A stretch of 64,000 nucleotides of DNA, taken from contig CATQJL010000001.1 of assembly GCA_958299035.1 (NCBI GenBank), forward strand, positions 26,329,521-26,393,520. Reading direction: 5' to 3'. The position numbers were made by a program, and so were the translations under genes. This document shows positions 34,961-47,372 of this stretch, one piece after another. The first letter of the stretch is position 1. Every line of letters starts with the position of its first letter. This DNA comes from Cylicocyclus nassatus. Its lineage: Eukaryota; Nematoda; Chromadorea; Rhabditida; Strongylidae. The notes beneath the pieces are model-generated. The model did not search any database, had not been told where the DNA came from, and saw nothing but the letters and a program-made list of their open reading frames with translations.

Positions 34961-36256
34961 GTTACGTCTTAGATCAAGAAAGTACGCATCAAGGAAACAA
35001 TGAGCAGCTTCATAGTCCGTTGCCATGCAAATTTTCTTTTTTGCTTTGTGTAATGAGCAGAAGTTGTAGGACAAGGAACTGAAAACAGGATCAACTCAGA
35101 GCAGCAAGCACAAACATCCTACCGGAGAGGGTAATGCAGTCAGTGCGTCATTTCTTGATATCCAAATATTTATCCCAATCTTCCCTTCCAGCTGTAAGCC
35201 TACCCTCCACTATTTACGAAAAGGATTTCATTGACTTAGAATATATAAGCAACGCTTTTTAGTCTTTTGTATGATTCTCTGATGTCCTCTGCAGCTGATC
35301 GTTTTTTCTCAAAGTGAGAACATTTCAAAGCTGTGTAGACTATCTGACTCAACAATGCTAAACAGGGAATAAAAAGAAGTTGACTCAGTCATTCCAAACA
35401 AGTGTATCATTGGACTTGTCTTGAAACACTGATCGCAAATATGTGTTTACCATTTGCCAAGCGACTATCTGAAAGGAGTTGTGAGTTGATTACGAGATTC
35501 GCGATTATGCGTTGAAGAATACTTAACAAATTCACGCTTTTAACGATCATAACTTCTTTTAAATAGTCGTTTGGATCTAAAATTTATATCTGACAAGGAA
35601 AGCGTGTTTAGTCGATGTGGTCTTTTCAGATGAGACCTACACTGCTTTGAAGTATCGCACGATTCCAAACCTGTCTTCCAAATCTGCCAAGCGCCCGTGG
35701 ACACCGAGTTATGACCGTTTTTTGTAGTGAAAAATGGATGCAGAATTTAAATAGAATTGATTATTACAATTTTTAAAGCGCTCAGATAATGCATTGTCAA
35801 GTGTTAGCATATTAGACAAAATGTATCCATTGCATAAAGGGCTCTGATACTTGACACTGGACCATTTGAGCAGACATGGGCGATTTTGTTCCAGTTTTGT
35901 GTGCAGTTTTTTGACCTAAAAACGCCCATAACTCGGCCAAAGGCGCTTGGCAGATTTGGAAGGCAGATTTAAAATCACCGCTTAATGCCCTTCATAACTG
36001 TATGGGTCTCATTTCGAAAGGCCACTTCGACTACACACGATTCCCTTGTGAGATCAGCGTTCCAAGGCGAGTTCAATAGTTTACGGTTTTTTTATTGTGT
36101 TGTAAAGAAAGCTCCGTAGCACAGAAAAATTATTTTTTCTGACGCATTTTTCTGGCGCTCGCTCGGACATTAATGACAGGTTTTTTATACTGTTCACTAG
36201 AAGGGGTCTGAGCGGTACAATCGAATTTAATTTAGCGCTCCCTTTTCCGCAACAGA
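34961..36256. other. Intergenic, dispersed repeat blocks
   Basis: The block at 35430-35480 (CTGCC/TTGCCAAGCGACTATCT, GAGTT.TGA) and an inverted relative near 35925-35960 (TAACTCGGCCAAAGGCGCTTGGCAGATTTGG) match the dispersed repeat seen at 1345-1420. Positions 36095-36235 are a half copy of the 22640-23540 family. No gene recognised. Confidence 0.45.
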
Positions 36257-36384
36257 TGCGTTCGCGGCGTAGCTTGCGCATGCAAGACTAGCCTCATCAA
36301 TCGGGATCGATGCTCTTAGGGCCTAGCGCGACGATTCCGATTGATGAGGCTAGTCTTCCATGCGCAAACTACACTGCGAGCGCA
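36257..36384. repeat. Short inverted-repeat element (128 bp)
   Basis: TTGCGCATGCAAGACTAGCCT and GCCTCATCAATCGG at the left are inverted, with few changes, at 36333-36384 (CCGATTGATGAGGCTAGTCTTCCATGCGCAA). Confidence 0.7.
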
Positions 36385-36895
36385 GCGCGAGACTTGGGAC
36401 TGTGATTTAGCTATAGAGAGAAAGAGCACAAGGTTGACAGGGACTATCATTGTAGCATAGCGCACGATTTTTGCGCAATTCAAAACATTAGTCATAAGAA
36501 CGAAAAAATCATGACAGACTGAAAAATTATAAAACCTTTTCATTCATATGTCAAGATTCGATTACCAATCACCTTCAAGCACTTTTGCATGTCACTCGAC
36601 AACGCTCTGCCATTATACGTAAATAAACTGGCCTTTCACGGAGATGATTCTGCTGGGGAAAAACCTGAATAACTAAAAGCTCGCGCTTTATCGGAGAATA
36701 AGAATGACGCCAACAAAAAGCAATGATAAAATCTTACAAAGATAAGCTCATATCATATCTACGCGCATGCTATTGCAAGTAGATACGTCAAGTTTACTAC
36801 ACCAGGTGAAGGCGCAAAAGCCTTGTTATTTTCGCGGGCGCAAATGCGGCGCGTAGCTATACTGTTATCGTCGTATCCCCGGTGTAGAGGCTGGG

Positions 36896-36992
36896 TTCGC
36901 ACTGATCCGGAAGTATGGGAACAGTTCTAGGCACAGCGCTCGAACTGATAGCTGTGCTGAGACTGTTCCCGGACTTCGGGATCAGTATGAAC
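36896..36992. repeat. Hairpin-forming repeat (97 bp)
   Basis: TTCGCACTGATCCGGAAGTA...GGGAACAGT pairs with ACTGTTCCCGGACTTCGGGATCAGTATGAA. The inner GGCACAGC...GCTGTGC also pairs. Confidence 0.65.
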
Positions 36993-37119
36993 GCCAGAGG
37001 GGCGGAGCGGACTTGTATTGTGAGACAGGGTAAATTATCGATTTATCGAGTCCGCAGTGACACGCCTCGTCTACTCCGGGAAACCGACGTAGTCCTTTTC
37101 TTAATCTTTGCATGCTCTC

Positions 37120-38165
37120 TCATACGGGCTCTGCGGCTCTTGTTATTCTCTCCATACTTCTGTCTTCAGCTTGGTGTTCGCCTCTTTCAATTTCTCTTAG
37201 GTCTGCTGTGATTTTGTCCATCCAGCGTGGCCGTGGTCTTCCTCTTTGTCTATTTCCAGGGATCTTGATGAACGTTGCCTTTTAAAACGTGGTCTTCTGC
37301 TCTCCTTTTTACGTGTCCGCACCATCGAAGTCGCTTTTCTTGCATCTTCTTGGAGATCGGAACAACCTTCAACGTGGCTCGTATGGTATCATCATTGGTG
37401 ATGTGCTCCATCATTGTGACACCTGCCGTCCATCTCAGCATGCGCGTCTCCATCAAGCTGATCCTAGTTTCTTCGTTTCTCGTGCATGGACAACATTCGT
37501 ATCATATAGAGCAGTTGGGCGGATATAGTTCGATACAGCTACGAGCAGCTTAAGCCGTATCCGCTTGTCGTACAGTATTCCCGTGAAACTTCTTCATTTC
37601 GTTCAACCTGCATGTATTCTACTCGTGTTCTCGTCTTGAAGCGGACCCTCTGCAGATATGCGACTTCCCAGACAGTTGCGAATGAAGGTTTTCTTGAGTG
37701 AGGCGCTTCCAATCTCGATGGTCCCGAGCGTTTGAATTTTCAGCTTCAACTCGGTCTTCGTGATGTCGATCTCCTAGACCATGTAGCACCAGTTCGCTTT
37801 TCCAGTTCTGCACCTCCGCTACAATTCTGTCCTGCTTCTTGCCATTAACATCATGTCATGTGCGTACATCAGGACTTACGGAGGTCGACATATGTAGCCT
37901 TTGACTATTGTATTTACGACCGCGATGAAGAGAAATGGTGGCAGTGAAATTCTAGTAAACTCCGGCGCTTATCTTGAAGTCTTCTGGTTGTCCAGTTGCT
38001 TTTTTTAGGCGGTTGGTGGCACCTTTGTCCGTCATTCTGATTCAGTTAACGTATCTTCGGCACCATCTGCTTTCGCAGTGACCACTATAAGGCATCATGC
38101 GGCACCTCATCAAATGCTTTCTCCAGATCGTAGCTCTCACTGCATTTCCTTGCTTCTTTCCATTA
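37120..38165 (-). pseudogene. Decayed non-LTR retrotransposon reverse transcriptase
   Basis: Read on the minus strand across several frames, this region keeps recognisable non-LTR reverse transcriptase pieces in the right order. These are DLEKAFDEVPHDA (about 38130), a YADD-box region reading LMYAHDMMLMA (about 37873-37841), and VQNWKSELVLHGL. A C-terminal part follows with MMETRMLRWTAGVTMMEHIT, RLRWCGHVKRRAEDHV and RQRGRPRPRWMDKI (down to about 37200). Stops and frame changes separate them, and the first catalytic Asp of YADD is His. This type of C-terminus occurs in RTE/CR1-like elements. The exact clade and the 5' end could not be determined. It is not an active element. Confidence 0.75.
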
Positions 38166-39616
38166 TCATCCTTGCCACATAAATTTTTTGTTGTTCGCCA
38201 TGGCCATGGTTCAGCAAGAGGTCAAGCACAATTCGGCCAACTATTATGCCCTTTAGTTATTTTAGCTTACAACCCCACATTCTACCTCTCACTTTTTCTT
38301 TGCGCGTTAGACTAAAACAATCAATCGCTTCTTGAGAAAAGAATTTCAGCGAGTGGGGCGAGTTTCGAGCATGAGCAGGTTCACCCACTTACGCTCAACT
38401 TTACCTCTATGCATGCTCAGGTGAAGTTCTTCCGCAAAAACTAACCCAGAAAAAACTTAGACGCACTCTTTGTTCATAGAGAGTTTAAAGAAAAACCGCT
38501 TGAAAAAAATTTAGTGCCGGTAAAATGATCAGATGCAATATCACATCCTTCATCAAGTGACAGAAAGAATTGACGTTTGGCAGTAATTATAGCACAAGAT
38601 TTATTCATGTATGAAAACGTCTTATAGTATAACAAAATGCAAGCGGAGAAAGACAAGGATCCAAGCGCAAGAAAATAATGAGTGACAGCAAGTGGACAGG
38701 CATCTGAACAAGAACCGTAGAATCAAAAAGTCATGTCGTGTGTTGAGGTACTGGTGGAGGGTTACTAGCCAATTTCTTTAGAATACGCGTGATGTCACGG
38801 AACCTCAAAGTAGGTTGGGCACATTCTTTCCTGTAAATAAAATGCGGAGGCAAAAAACAGCACATCAACAATTCTTCAAGCTTCACGTTAGACTGCACAG
38901 CCTATTTAACGTAGGCCTCATCGCGCAGTCTGGCCCAACCCAACCCTTAAGATACGGGTACTGCTTGCGTTGCTACCTGCACACGCCGCGCATTATGGGC
39001 CGACCTCAAAGTAAGAGCTCAGGAACCTAGCGTGCGTCGCGTACGCCAGCAGTTTCGTCCAACTCCTTAGCTGTATTCCCAGCGTACGTAGTATATGCTG
39101 CGTGCCGTATCCATTTCTTCTTTTCTAGGCCAAGGCACGAAATTGTTCAAAGCACATGCTTTGTCATAATTTTTATTGCTTTGTACTGTCTTTTTTTTGA
39201 TAATTAGGTGAACTTAGACAAAATAATCCAGAACGAAAGTTGAAGAATGCCTTTGGCAAAGTAAACACAATACATAGCTGTTTATAAAGAAAATTTAGAT
39301 TGATATTGGCAGTAAAACCATCACAGGAGAAAAAAGCTCCATCCCAAGAATTGAAATGGAGTCCGATCAGAGCAAATTTGTATGACAGCACACTAAAACA
39401 AAAGGGATGTTTCAAGGTTTTCAACGATAATATTTATTCCCTGACGGCAATGTGAACAGTCATAGTTATTCTCTTCAACCTCTTAGTGATTTCTCCTTTT
39501 TCATAATATGCAATGTCTAAATATCATATAATTGTTTTTTGTAGACACCTTAATCAATTAAATGTCTTATTCAAGGTAATGATTTGAAGACCGGACGGTT
39601 TGTTGTCGGCACGATA
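38166..39616. other. Intergenic, no gene recognised
   Basis: No exon set or domain found. A small inverted pair near 38812-38945 (TAGGTTGGGCA...CTGGCCCAACCCAACC, CTGCACAGCC/GCGCAG) was noted but not delimited. Confidence 0.35.
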
Positions 39617-39619
39617 TGT

Positions 39620-40380
39620 ATGCCAATACATTCCTTTTCAAACGCTGATTCCGAATCTGCTTCCGTTTATGCTAATCGTTTCTCTAAAAGAAGTTATGAA
39701 GGATTATAGGCTAAGCCCGCTGAAGGGAAATACGAATAGGAACGCCACTGTCGCCGGTATGCTTTGGTGTAGTGGTTAGCGCGATAGCCTTACAAGTTGA
39801 TGCAGGTGTGTTGAGTCGATTTCGTTTTCCAGTTTTGCTTTGCTTCAAGCTTCTTATGAAGTTAGGCAGTCTTGAGGTAAATGCATGCTCTTATTTTCTT
39901 CAAAAATGTGGAAATTAAAAAAAATGATTACTATTTGCGTTAAAATATATCCATTGATCATAATTCGAGCGTCTACTTGAACAAAACAGCATCAACTTTC
40001 CATTCACTTCCATTTTTATTATATAAGCTCCCTTCAGAACAAATATAGAAAACACAAAAAACGATTTGTCGTTAAACTTCCAGAAAGTAAGCATGCATTT
40101 ACTTCGAGGATGCCTAACTTTCAAAGAAAGCTTAATTGAGGTAATGCAAAACTGAAAAAAAAACGAAAATGACTCGAACACACCCGCATCAACTGGTGAG
40201 GCTATCGCACTAACCACTACACCACAACATACTGGAGGTATTGACAATCCTATCGTATTCCCCTTAGGCGGCCGAACTTGGCGCAAAAATCCTTCATAAA
40301 TTCTTTCTGAGAAACGATTAGCAGGAAAGAAAGCCAGATTCGGAATTAACGTTTCAAGACGAGTGTAATAGTATACATTT
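39620..40380. repeat. Inverted pair of tRNA-derived SINE-like sequences
   Basis: The left copy (plus) has TGGTGTAGTGGTTAGCGCGA (A-box-like) followed by GATGCAGGTGTGTTGAGTCGA (B-box-like, degenerate). The right copy is inverted (GACTCGAACACACCCGCATC ... CACTAACCACTACACCA). Flanks AACGCTGATTCCGAATCTG and GCTAATCGTTTCTC are also mirrored. The tRNA fold is not complete, so these are tRNA-derived repeats, not tRNA genes. A 157-codon minus-strand frame here is incidental. Confidence 0.6.
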
Positions 40381-40796
40381 GATCTCAAAAGCTCACGGAT
40401 CCCGAGTATCGTCCCCTTGTTAGCTTGGACGGCCTTTCAGAAAGAGGCATATAGCATTGAAATCATCTTGAGACGCTGATTCCAAACATGCCGTTTCGCA
40501 TCATCATAAAGCCAATTTGAGCATTATTCGCGCAAAACTGACAAACGTCTCAACATGAAAAGACTGCTTAAAGGTAGAAATCTGCCGAGAAAAGATGATG
40601 TGTTATCAAAATGCATCTGGTCAAGTTTGTCAGTAACAAGGAACTTAACGCACTACATCACCTAGATTTTGATATCGTCATGCTAGTAAGCCAATGAGCT
40701 TGCAAATTTTCCAGGAATAGTTTGACAGTTGCTGTGGAAGATGTGCCGAGCTCAGAATAGCAAATGTAGGGTCAGCTTCCAGATCCCAACGATATA

Positions 40797-41530
40797 TACA
40801 GGGTGCCCCAAAAATGTATCGAATGTTTAATCTTTAATAACTTCCCTATATGGAAAGCTTTCGCGGATCTTTGAGTTTCATACGGTAGAGCTGGGTTCAG
40901 CTTAGATTACAATGTAGAGCGAGTTACCGATTTTTTTAGTTACCGTAGAATTACGGTAGGAATTTTCAAATAATTTTAAGCTTACGACAGGCGGGAACTG
41001 CTTCTAAAAAATTCCAAAAAATTGAAAGACGTTAAACTGAGGTTTTCGGGGATGCTGAATCTAATTACAAACTTTTCCGCTACCGTACTCCTTATCTTCT
41101 TGCGGTATGCGCACTGTAACGCTGAATTTTTTTTCCAAAATTCATTAAATCAACGTTGCAATTAGAAAAACACGTCGTCAAATGCCTTCGCGTTAGCCAA
41201 AGCGTTACAGTGCGCATACCGTAGGAAGATGAGGAATACGGTAGCTAAAAACTCTTTAATTAGATTCAGCATTTCCTAAAACCTCAATCTAGCGTCCTTC
41301 GATTTTTTGGAACTTTTTAGAAGCAGTTCTCGCCTGTCGTAGGCTTAAAATTATTTGAAAATTTCAACCGTAATCCTATAGTAACTAAAAGAAATCGGTG
41401 ATTCGCTCTATCTGTAGATCTAAGTTGAACCCAGCTCTACCGTATGACACTCAAAGATATGCGAAAGCTTTCCACATAGGGAAGTTATCAAAGATCAAAC
41501 GTTCGATACATTTTTCTGGGACACCCTGTA
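40797..41530. mobile_element. Fold-back DNA element, TACAGGGTGTCCC family
   Basis: TACAGGGTGCCCCAAAAATG at 40797 and TTTTTCTGGGACACCCTGTA ending at 41530 are inverted ends flanked by TA. The two halves mirror each other along their whole length, meeting near 41140-41180. No transposase. It ends 450 bp before the ATG of gene C, next to its promoter. A 184-codon open frame across its right half (41398-41952) is part element, part flank. Confidence 0.75.
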
Positions 41531-41942
41531 TATATCTTTGCTGCCAGCAACTGCTCAACAAACTTCTGAACGGAATTTTCTGTAAAACTCTGAATACCAA
41601 CAACTTTGCAACCCAAATCTTTCCGAGGTGCAGTATGTTGGCATCAATTCCTAAAAATAACCTTTCAAAATTGAAGTATCGGTTTTGCAAAGCTATGGTG
41701 GGAGAGACGCAAGGGAAAAGAGCTTGTCAGTTTGACATCGTCTTATCACGCTTGCAAAGAACTCCGTCGCCACTTTCGAGGCACTTCGAATATCAACGAT
41801 ATGTACCTATGGGCAACCTCACATCAGTGAAATCAAAATTCGTTGAACATGATATCAAAATTAATCAATGTGCTAATGATTTGCAAAAGCAAATGCAGCA
41901 GTGCATTTTGAACATTCATCTTGACACATCTGCAAAAGCTGT

Positions 41943-41950
41943 TATAAAAT
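41943..41950 (+). promoter_or_regulatory. TATA box of gene C
   Basis: TATAAAAT, 32 bp before the ATG at 41982, a spacing like that of genes A and B. Confidence 0.55.
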
Positions 41951-41981
41951 AGTAGTTTGCGTAGACGGCAGCATAAGTTCA

Positions 41982-44526
41982 ATGGACATCTTCTTTGCAG
42001 CATTTCTCTCACTCATAGTCTTCATAGCAACACAAAAGCCTTTGTTGAATTGCAACGGAGGGGGAGCAGGACGTAAGTCATTGCGAATTTCCTTGCGAAC
42101 ACTAAGTTTTAAATTTACGCTGTTGTAAATGCAGTCCAAGTATGGATAAATCAGCCTTTAGAATGTCGTTGTATTTAAGCTCATCAAAAGCTAATAATAC
42201 AACTGAACATAAGATAAACATAGCTGTAATTCGTTGCCAAAATGACTCCGCTAAAATACCAGCTGTTTAAGTTTTCCTAAAACAGAAAAGAGAGGAATGT
42301 TGTCATTTTTAACTATTACCCTTGAACATTTGCCCATGCACGAGTGCAAATCAGAGTATAATTCCAAAATTTTCCCTGTACCTGCTATATGTAGTGCGAT
42401 TCATCAAGTGTTCCACGTCCGCAAATTCCGCACACTTTTTTCAATAAGTTATCTTGAAGAAATCCAAAGTGGAACACTATCTGGAAAATTTATATCAGCT
42501 TTGTTATACTTGTTAATAGTATGAGTATGCATAGTAAAACACTTCATTGTCCTAACATCATTTATAACTGTAGTGTATGTGACACAATCTTTCTCGAGTG
42601 GGTAGAGGACAATAGGTCGCCAACAGACTCCACCCACTCAGAATAATAATACGAGATCTGATAGAGAGAAATGCTCATTTGTTACAGATGTCGGCGAGGG
42701 ACCTCCCCTATTATCGACCCTGTCGTTTACCCCTACAAATTCCATCTCAAAATTTGGGAGGGAACCGCAGGAGCCTACTTCTTAAAAGCACAAAATATAC
42801 TCTCGGATACTATGCTATCTACTCACTGTACACCTTTTGCGATACGCAGCGTCATGACTGTAGCCTTCGTTGCGAAATAATCACAAAAAATGAATCCTCT
42901 TTCTCAAAAATTATCTTAATGCAAAACTCTTCAGCATGCGGCGACTTTGACTCGTGCCCAGACAATGCAACACAGAAGTGTATACTAACACCTGGAGGAA
43001 AAATGTGCTGTGATCTTGACAAGGTTAAGAAAAGATTACTCTTTGATGATTAAAGGCATTGGATCATGCTAATTTTTGTTCATGCATGCCGGCATATCCA
43101 TATGAACTTTAGATAACTGATGCTACTACAACTATTGCTACAACGCCAAAACCAATACGTGAGTGAAATAAATAGATTAAATAGACATCGATTACCATGC
43201 CACCTATTTTTTTCTTATAGCGACTTTATTATTCTTTTCCCTAAACATTTTTAAGAAATAGATTAGCAATAAACTATGCTTAGCTCTTTTCCCTGTCCTA
43301 GTCAACCTTCGTGCTCATTTTTTTGATTAATTGAAAGTAATTATACTGCCAAGGACATTAGTGTGTATTTTTTATTTAGTATGTGTTGACAAAGTAAATC
43401 CAAAGACCGGCACTTCGGACTGTCCCAATGTTGCCTATCTGTGCAGTAACAGCATTTACTATACTCTGATGACCGAACAGTGCCCGAAGACGTGTAACAG
43501 ATGTGAAGGATCTGCAACGGCAACATCAGGCAAGTTGTTTCAAAGTACATTCAAATATCGCGATTCGTCTGATTCAAGCATTCTCTAGAACAGGCTCGCA
43601 CATAAGCAGAACGATTCTAAAAGCGAAAAAAAAACATTTTTAATGCCTCCACTAGCTTGAAGACATAAAAAACTAATTCTTCAATAAAATGACTGGAGAT
43701 ATGATTAAAGCAACATCATTGAGTTGAGAGCTAAAATAAATCAGTACTACTTTTCAAAAAAATTTATTTGTTGAAATTCTTTCTCTGTATCACCAAGATT
43801 CTTGAGCAAATCTCTTTCCCAAATTTCTTGCTTCAGTGTTTTCAACCAAGTTTTTCAAACTAATGCGTGATCGGCAAACCGGGAGGGGGGGGGAGAGGGG
43901 AGGGAAACCCTCGAACCGCCACTGCAAATCAAATTGCGTTTTCTTTTCGCTTTCTTTCCCTTGGCCAATTCTTGAAGATATTTTACTTGTATTAGAATGG
44001 GATGTTTTGTCCTTTGCTTCAGTGAGCATACCGTTTGAGAACTTAGAGACATAATGCCAAAAAAGCCCAGATTTAAACAGTTTTTCTCTTTCGCTGCTCT
44101 TCTGCAGAAAATTGCGGTTCTTTTACATTCAAGCTCTATTCATGATTTTACTGTTAAAATGATAATCAGTTCCAGGCAGTTCTCATGCAACTTGCATGGA
44201 TAAAGTGAATCCAAGAACGGGAGTCTCCGATTGTACCGTTTACTCTTATCTGTGTTATAATGCGCTCTATAGGCAAGTGATGGCTGAGCAATGTCCAAAA
44301 ACGTGTAACAAATGTCCAGGTGCAGGCAATTCAGCATCAACCTCAAGTAAGAATAATTAAACTTTTTTGGTAAGAGCTCTTCAAACTATATTTAGCCTGC
44401 GTGGATCTAGTAAACCCAAGGACTGGTGTATCAGACTGCACGAAAACATCAAGCTACTGTCGTAATTCTCTCTATCAACAACTAATGCGAGAACAATGTC
44501 CTAGAACATGTGGCTATTGCATATGA
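41982..44526 (+). CDS. Gene C: secreted CCD-module protein with three ShKT domains
   Basis: Exons 41982-42072, 42935-43023, 43113-43158, 43380-43529, 44176-44346, 44396-44526 give 225 aa. Residues 1-17 are a signal peptide (MDIFFAAFLSLIVFIAT). The six-cysteine module is C24, C32, C38, C46, C55, C56. A Thr-rich linker (61-75) leads to ShKT domains C77-C117, C132-C172 and C184-C224. The first two end CNRC and CNKC; the last ends CGYCI and the stop. Phases are 1, 0, 1, 1, 1. The exon 4 donor is GCAAGT, so intron 4 would be a GC-AG intron. Without splicing, the frame runs to a stop at 43588 and would give a one-domain product. The third ShKT exon and its short spacer make this the longest family member here. 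Role unknown; extracellular. Confidence 0.85.
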
Positions 44527-44553
44527 TTTTGTACTTTAACATGCGATATGGAC

Positions 44554-44559
44554 AATAAA
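44554..44559 (+). terminator. Polyadenylation signal of gene C
   Basis: AATAAA 28 bases after the TGA stop. Confidence 0.65.
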
Positions 44560-45335
44560 TAATGCCTATTTGTTTGCCGCAATAGATGTTTTATGATAAA
44601 TTTGATTTTTGCGGTGCTTTGTCAAGTCTGACCTTACATTTTCTCTTGAAGGGCTGCTTGTTCTTTGTGTTACGATACAGACATTAACATTTCCTAACGA
44701 AGCGAAGTTAATACATTTGTGTATGTACTATCTACAGAGAGTATACTGCTTTTGCAAGTGCGCAAAGCAACTAAGATGGCGGCATTTCAGAATGCTTTCA
44801 TTTATCTGCAATTCTGTGTTGCTTAAATAATCGAAGTCGCAGGATTTTGCAAAGCCAAACTTTATGATGATGTGTAAGTGGAAGAGATTCAAGTCTAACT
44901 TATTGCACACTCTTGCATTCGATTACGGAAATCGGAGATGCACCGTTGTCTTCCGAACTCGAAAAAAAACTGTGAAGAAGCTCAAACCGCGTGGCTTCGT
45001 CTTGTGAAAACCTTTGTCTTCTGCGGCACTCATATGAAAGAACTTTGTCATGAAAGCCAACCATCACAGACCTGAAGTTGTTTGTAAAACTTTCTATTAT
45101 TCTAATAGCCCATAAATTTGCAGCAAACCATAAATGTTTACAATTGCAACAATATTGTAAGGGACAACAAAGTTGACAAGCCTTATTGTGATTGCTTAAA
45201 GAAATGGCCAAACACGTATTTCGCAAGTGGAACCTACGCTCACCGTTTAGGAAAAATCAAGATACTTTTCTGTTGCTTTTGTTCCATGGAAAAGAGTTTC
45301 CACAAGTGAATTGCGTCATAAAAGAGTCTATGGGC
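44560..45335. other. Intergenic, no gene recognised
   Basis: Short open frames on both strands only. Confidence 0.4.
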
Positions 45336-46038
45336 CGCATGCATTAACCCCTCCACGGAGAGTAGATCGAGCTGAACAGAATATTTCATATCCTGAAGCT
45401 CCGAAGTTCTGGATTTCACGCTGTCTGCTTATCGTAAGCATTCCCATCGTCCTTTACTATGAATATAATGAGCGGGAGCAGTTGTACAAGCCGCATTTTT
45501 CAGCTTTTCATATGATCTTCTGGTGATCCTCTGCGGTCGACCGTCTTCTTTTCAAAGTCATTTTTCTTTCTTCAAAGTTGGCGAAATATTTCGTTGTAAT
45601 TTCATTTAGCCCAACAGTGCTAAGCATATTGCTGATGAGAACAAATGATGTATTAGAATCATGAAATATGCGATGAACCATTAGTCGAATGTTGAGGTTT
45701 ATCGAAAAATTCAATTCTTTGAAAACTCACATGTTCTTATCAGCAACATGTTTAGCACTGTTGTTTTAGATAATCCGTACAACTTTGGAAAGTTCTCCTT
45801 AACTTTGAAGAAAGAAAAATGATTTGAGGAAAAGACGGTTGGACGCCGGGGATCATACAAAAAGTGGGAAAATGCGGCCTATACGGCTTCTCGGTCCTGT
45901 CCAATATGTTCATAGTGAAGGGTAGGAATATTTGCGGATAGGTAGGTTGACAGCGTGAAATACAGACATCTGGAGCTTTAGGGGATGAAGCTTTCTTTAA
46001 AGCTACGACCCCTCCCGCCGGGGATGTTAGTGCATGCA
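45336..46038. repeat. Fold-back element (about 700 bp)
   Basis: The left arm (GCATGCATTAACCCCTCC ... GGATTTCACGCTGTC ... TTTTTCTTTCTTCAAAGTT) is repeated inverted at 45807-46038 (AACTTTGAAGAAAGAAAAATG ... GACAGCGTGAAATACAGA ... GTTAGTGCATGC). Confidence 0.7.
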
Positions 46039-47372
46039 GCCGTATATGTCACGGTGCATTCAGCACGAGGTGAGCAAAGAAAGCAGCGGATTCAAGCTTC
46101 AACAGATTAGCCTGTAAAAAAGATTTACTGGGCTTGTAGGTTGAAAGGAGAATGTTAGATGCAGAAACGTTCATCAATCAATGTTAGTTAATCACAAAAG
46201 AAACCATCTTATTCCACATTTCATAGACTTCGTTTAGCTATCGCTACAAAGTTAATGAAATGCTAGATTTATTATCATCACCAGAAACCCACACAATTCA
46301 GCATTTCTACAGTCTGAAAGGTTTTCGCGGCTCGTGAGAGAAACTTCCTAATAAACTCACGCGCGAGTTTGCTCTTATTTTTAGAGTTTCAATTTGTTTC
46401 AACGCAGACAATGTCTATCGCACTTTTACGCAGGTAAAACGGTAATCTCTCGACGATATTGTATGACCAATAGAAGGAAATGAAAAGCCAAAATGACAAC
46501 GAAGACAGAACAGCAAAAGCAAGCAAAAAAAGGTGGAATTTGATGTACACGAAAGAACGCAAACAAAATTCTTCATCAATATTCCCATAGGTAAAAAGAT
46601 GGTGTATGAAAAATCTGCCGGCGTTTTCTTTTGCTTGGAGTTAGCTGAATCGAAGAGTTAAAATCCTCGCAATCATTCTTTGTCATGCATCAGATCGTCG
46701 TCCTTTTTTTTCTGAAGATTTCGAGAGATTTAATCAAAACAAAGTTTGATATTTTACATAAGAAGTAAATTAGATTCGAAATCATGTCCTGTACTTACCC
46801 TCGAATTGTGGATATACGGAGATTATTGAACATTTAAGAACTGAAAAATATAATTTTTAACTTTATTTGCTGAAATGCATAAGACTGCTTGAGAGTAGCT
46901 AGTCTGAAGGAAAACCCAGCTCTTTTCTTGAATTATCGTTTCCCCAATGGCACTTTTGGCAGTACGCGATATCCAGGGACTTTCTCAAACATTTTGATTT
47001 ATTTCAAGCAGAATCAGTTTTGATTATGGAGAGAGTGGGAGGTGGTACGCGCAGTAAGGAATTATTTGAAGTTCTTTTGTGTAGAGGGGATACGTGCATC
47101 CTTGCTCGGGGTTTATATTTACCGAAAACAACCGGATAATAATCAATCCACATGATCAAGCAATTTATTGAAGGGTTCTCTTATCTTTATGCTCAAAAAC
47201 GCGCATTTACGACAGCTTATCTAGCGCATTTTCTGATTTTACTGTTCCAAACCTCTAAAAAAGCCATTCCCTGTTTCCAATTTGATGGTTGAAATTGGCT
47301 TCCCTCTTGCGCTATGAAAAATGCTGCTCTACCATCGCTTTATGATATTCTTTCTTATCTCTGATTTTAGGG
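46039..47372. other. Upstream region of the lipase gene
   Basis: No gene recognised. It ends in CTGATTTTAG directly before GG-ATG of the lipase, a good candidate trans-splice acceptor (47361-47370). Confidence 0.4.
47361..47370 (+). promoter_or_regulatory. Candidate trans-splice acceptor of the lipase mRNA
   Basis: A pyrimidine-rich tract ending TTTTAG lies two bases before the start codon. With no upstream coding exon seen, this fits spliced-leader addition; an unseen non-coding exon is the alternative. Confidence 0.45.

Noticed and set aside
39770..39835. tRNA gene
   Set aside because: A and B boxes are present, but the B box is degenerate and the stems do not fold; treated as a SINE-like repeat.
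39915..40388. 157-codon minus-strand frame
   Set aside because: Lies inside the inverted pair of tRNA-derived repeats; coding is incidental.
41398..41952. Longest single open frame of the window (184 codons, plus)
   Set aside because: Its first third is the right arm and end of a fold-back element and the rest runs through the TATA box of gene C. No signal peptide, domain or splice support. A short C-terminal stretch (INQCANDLQKQMQQC) is protein-like and could be an exon relic, but this is not enough to call a gene.
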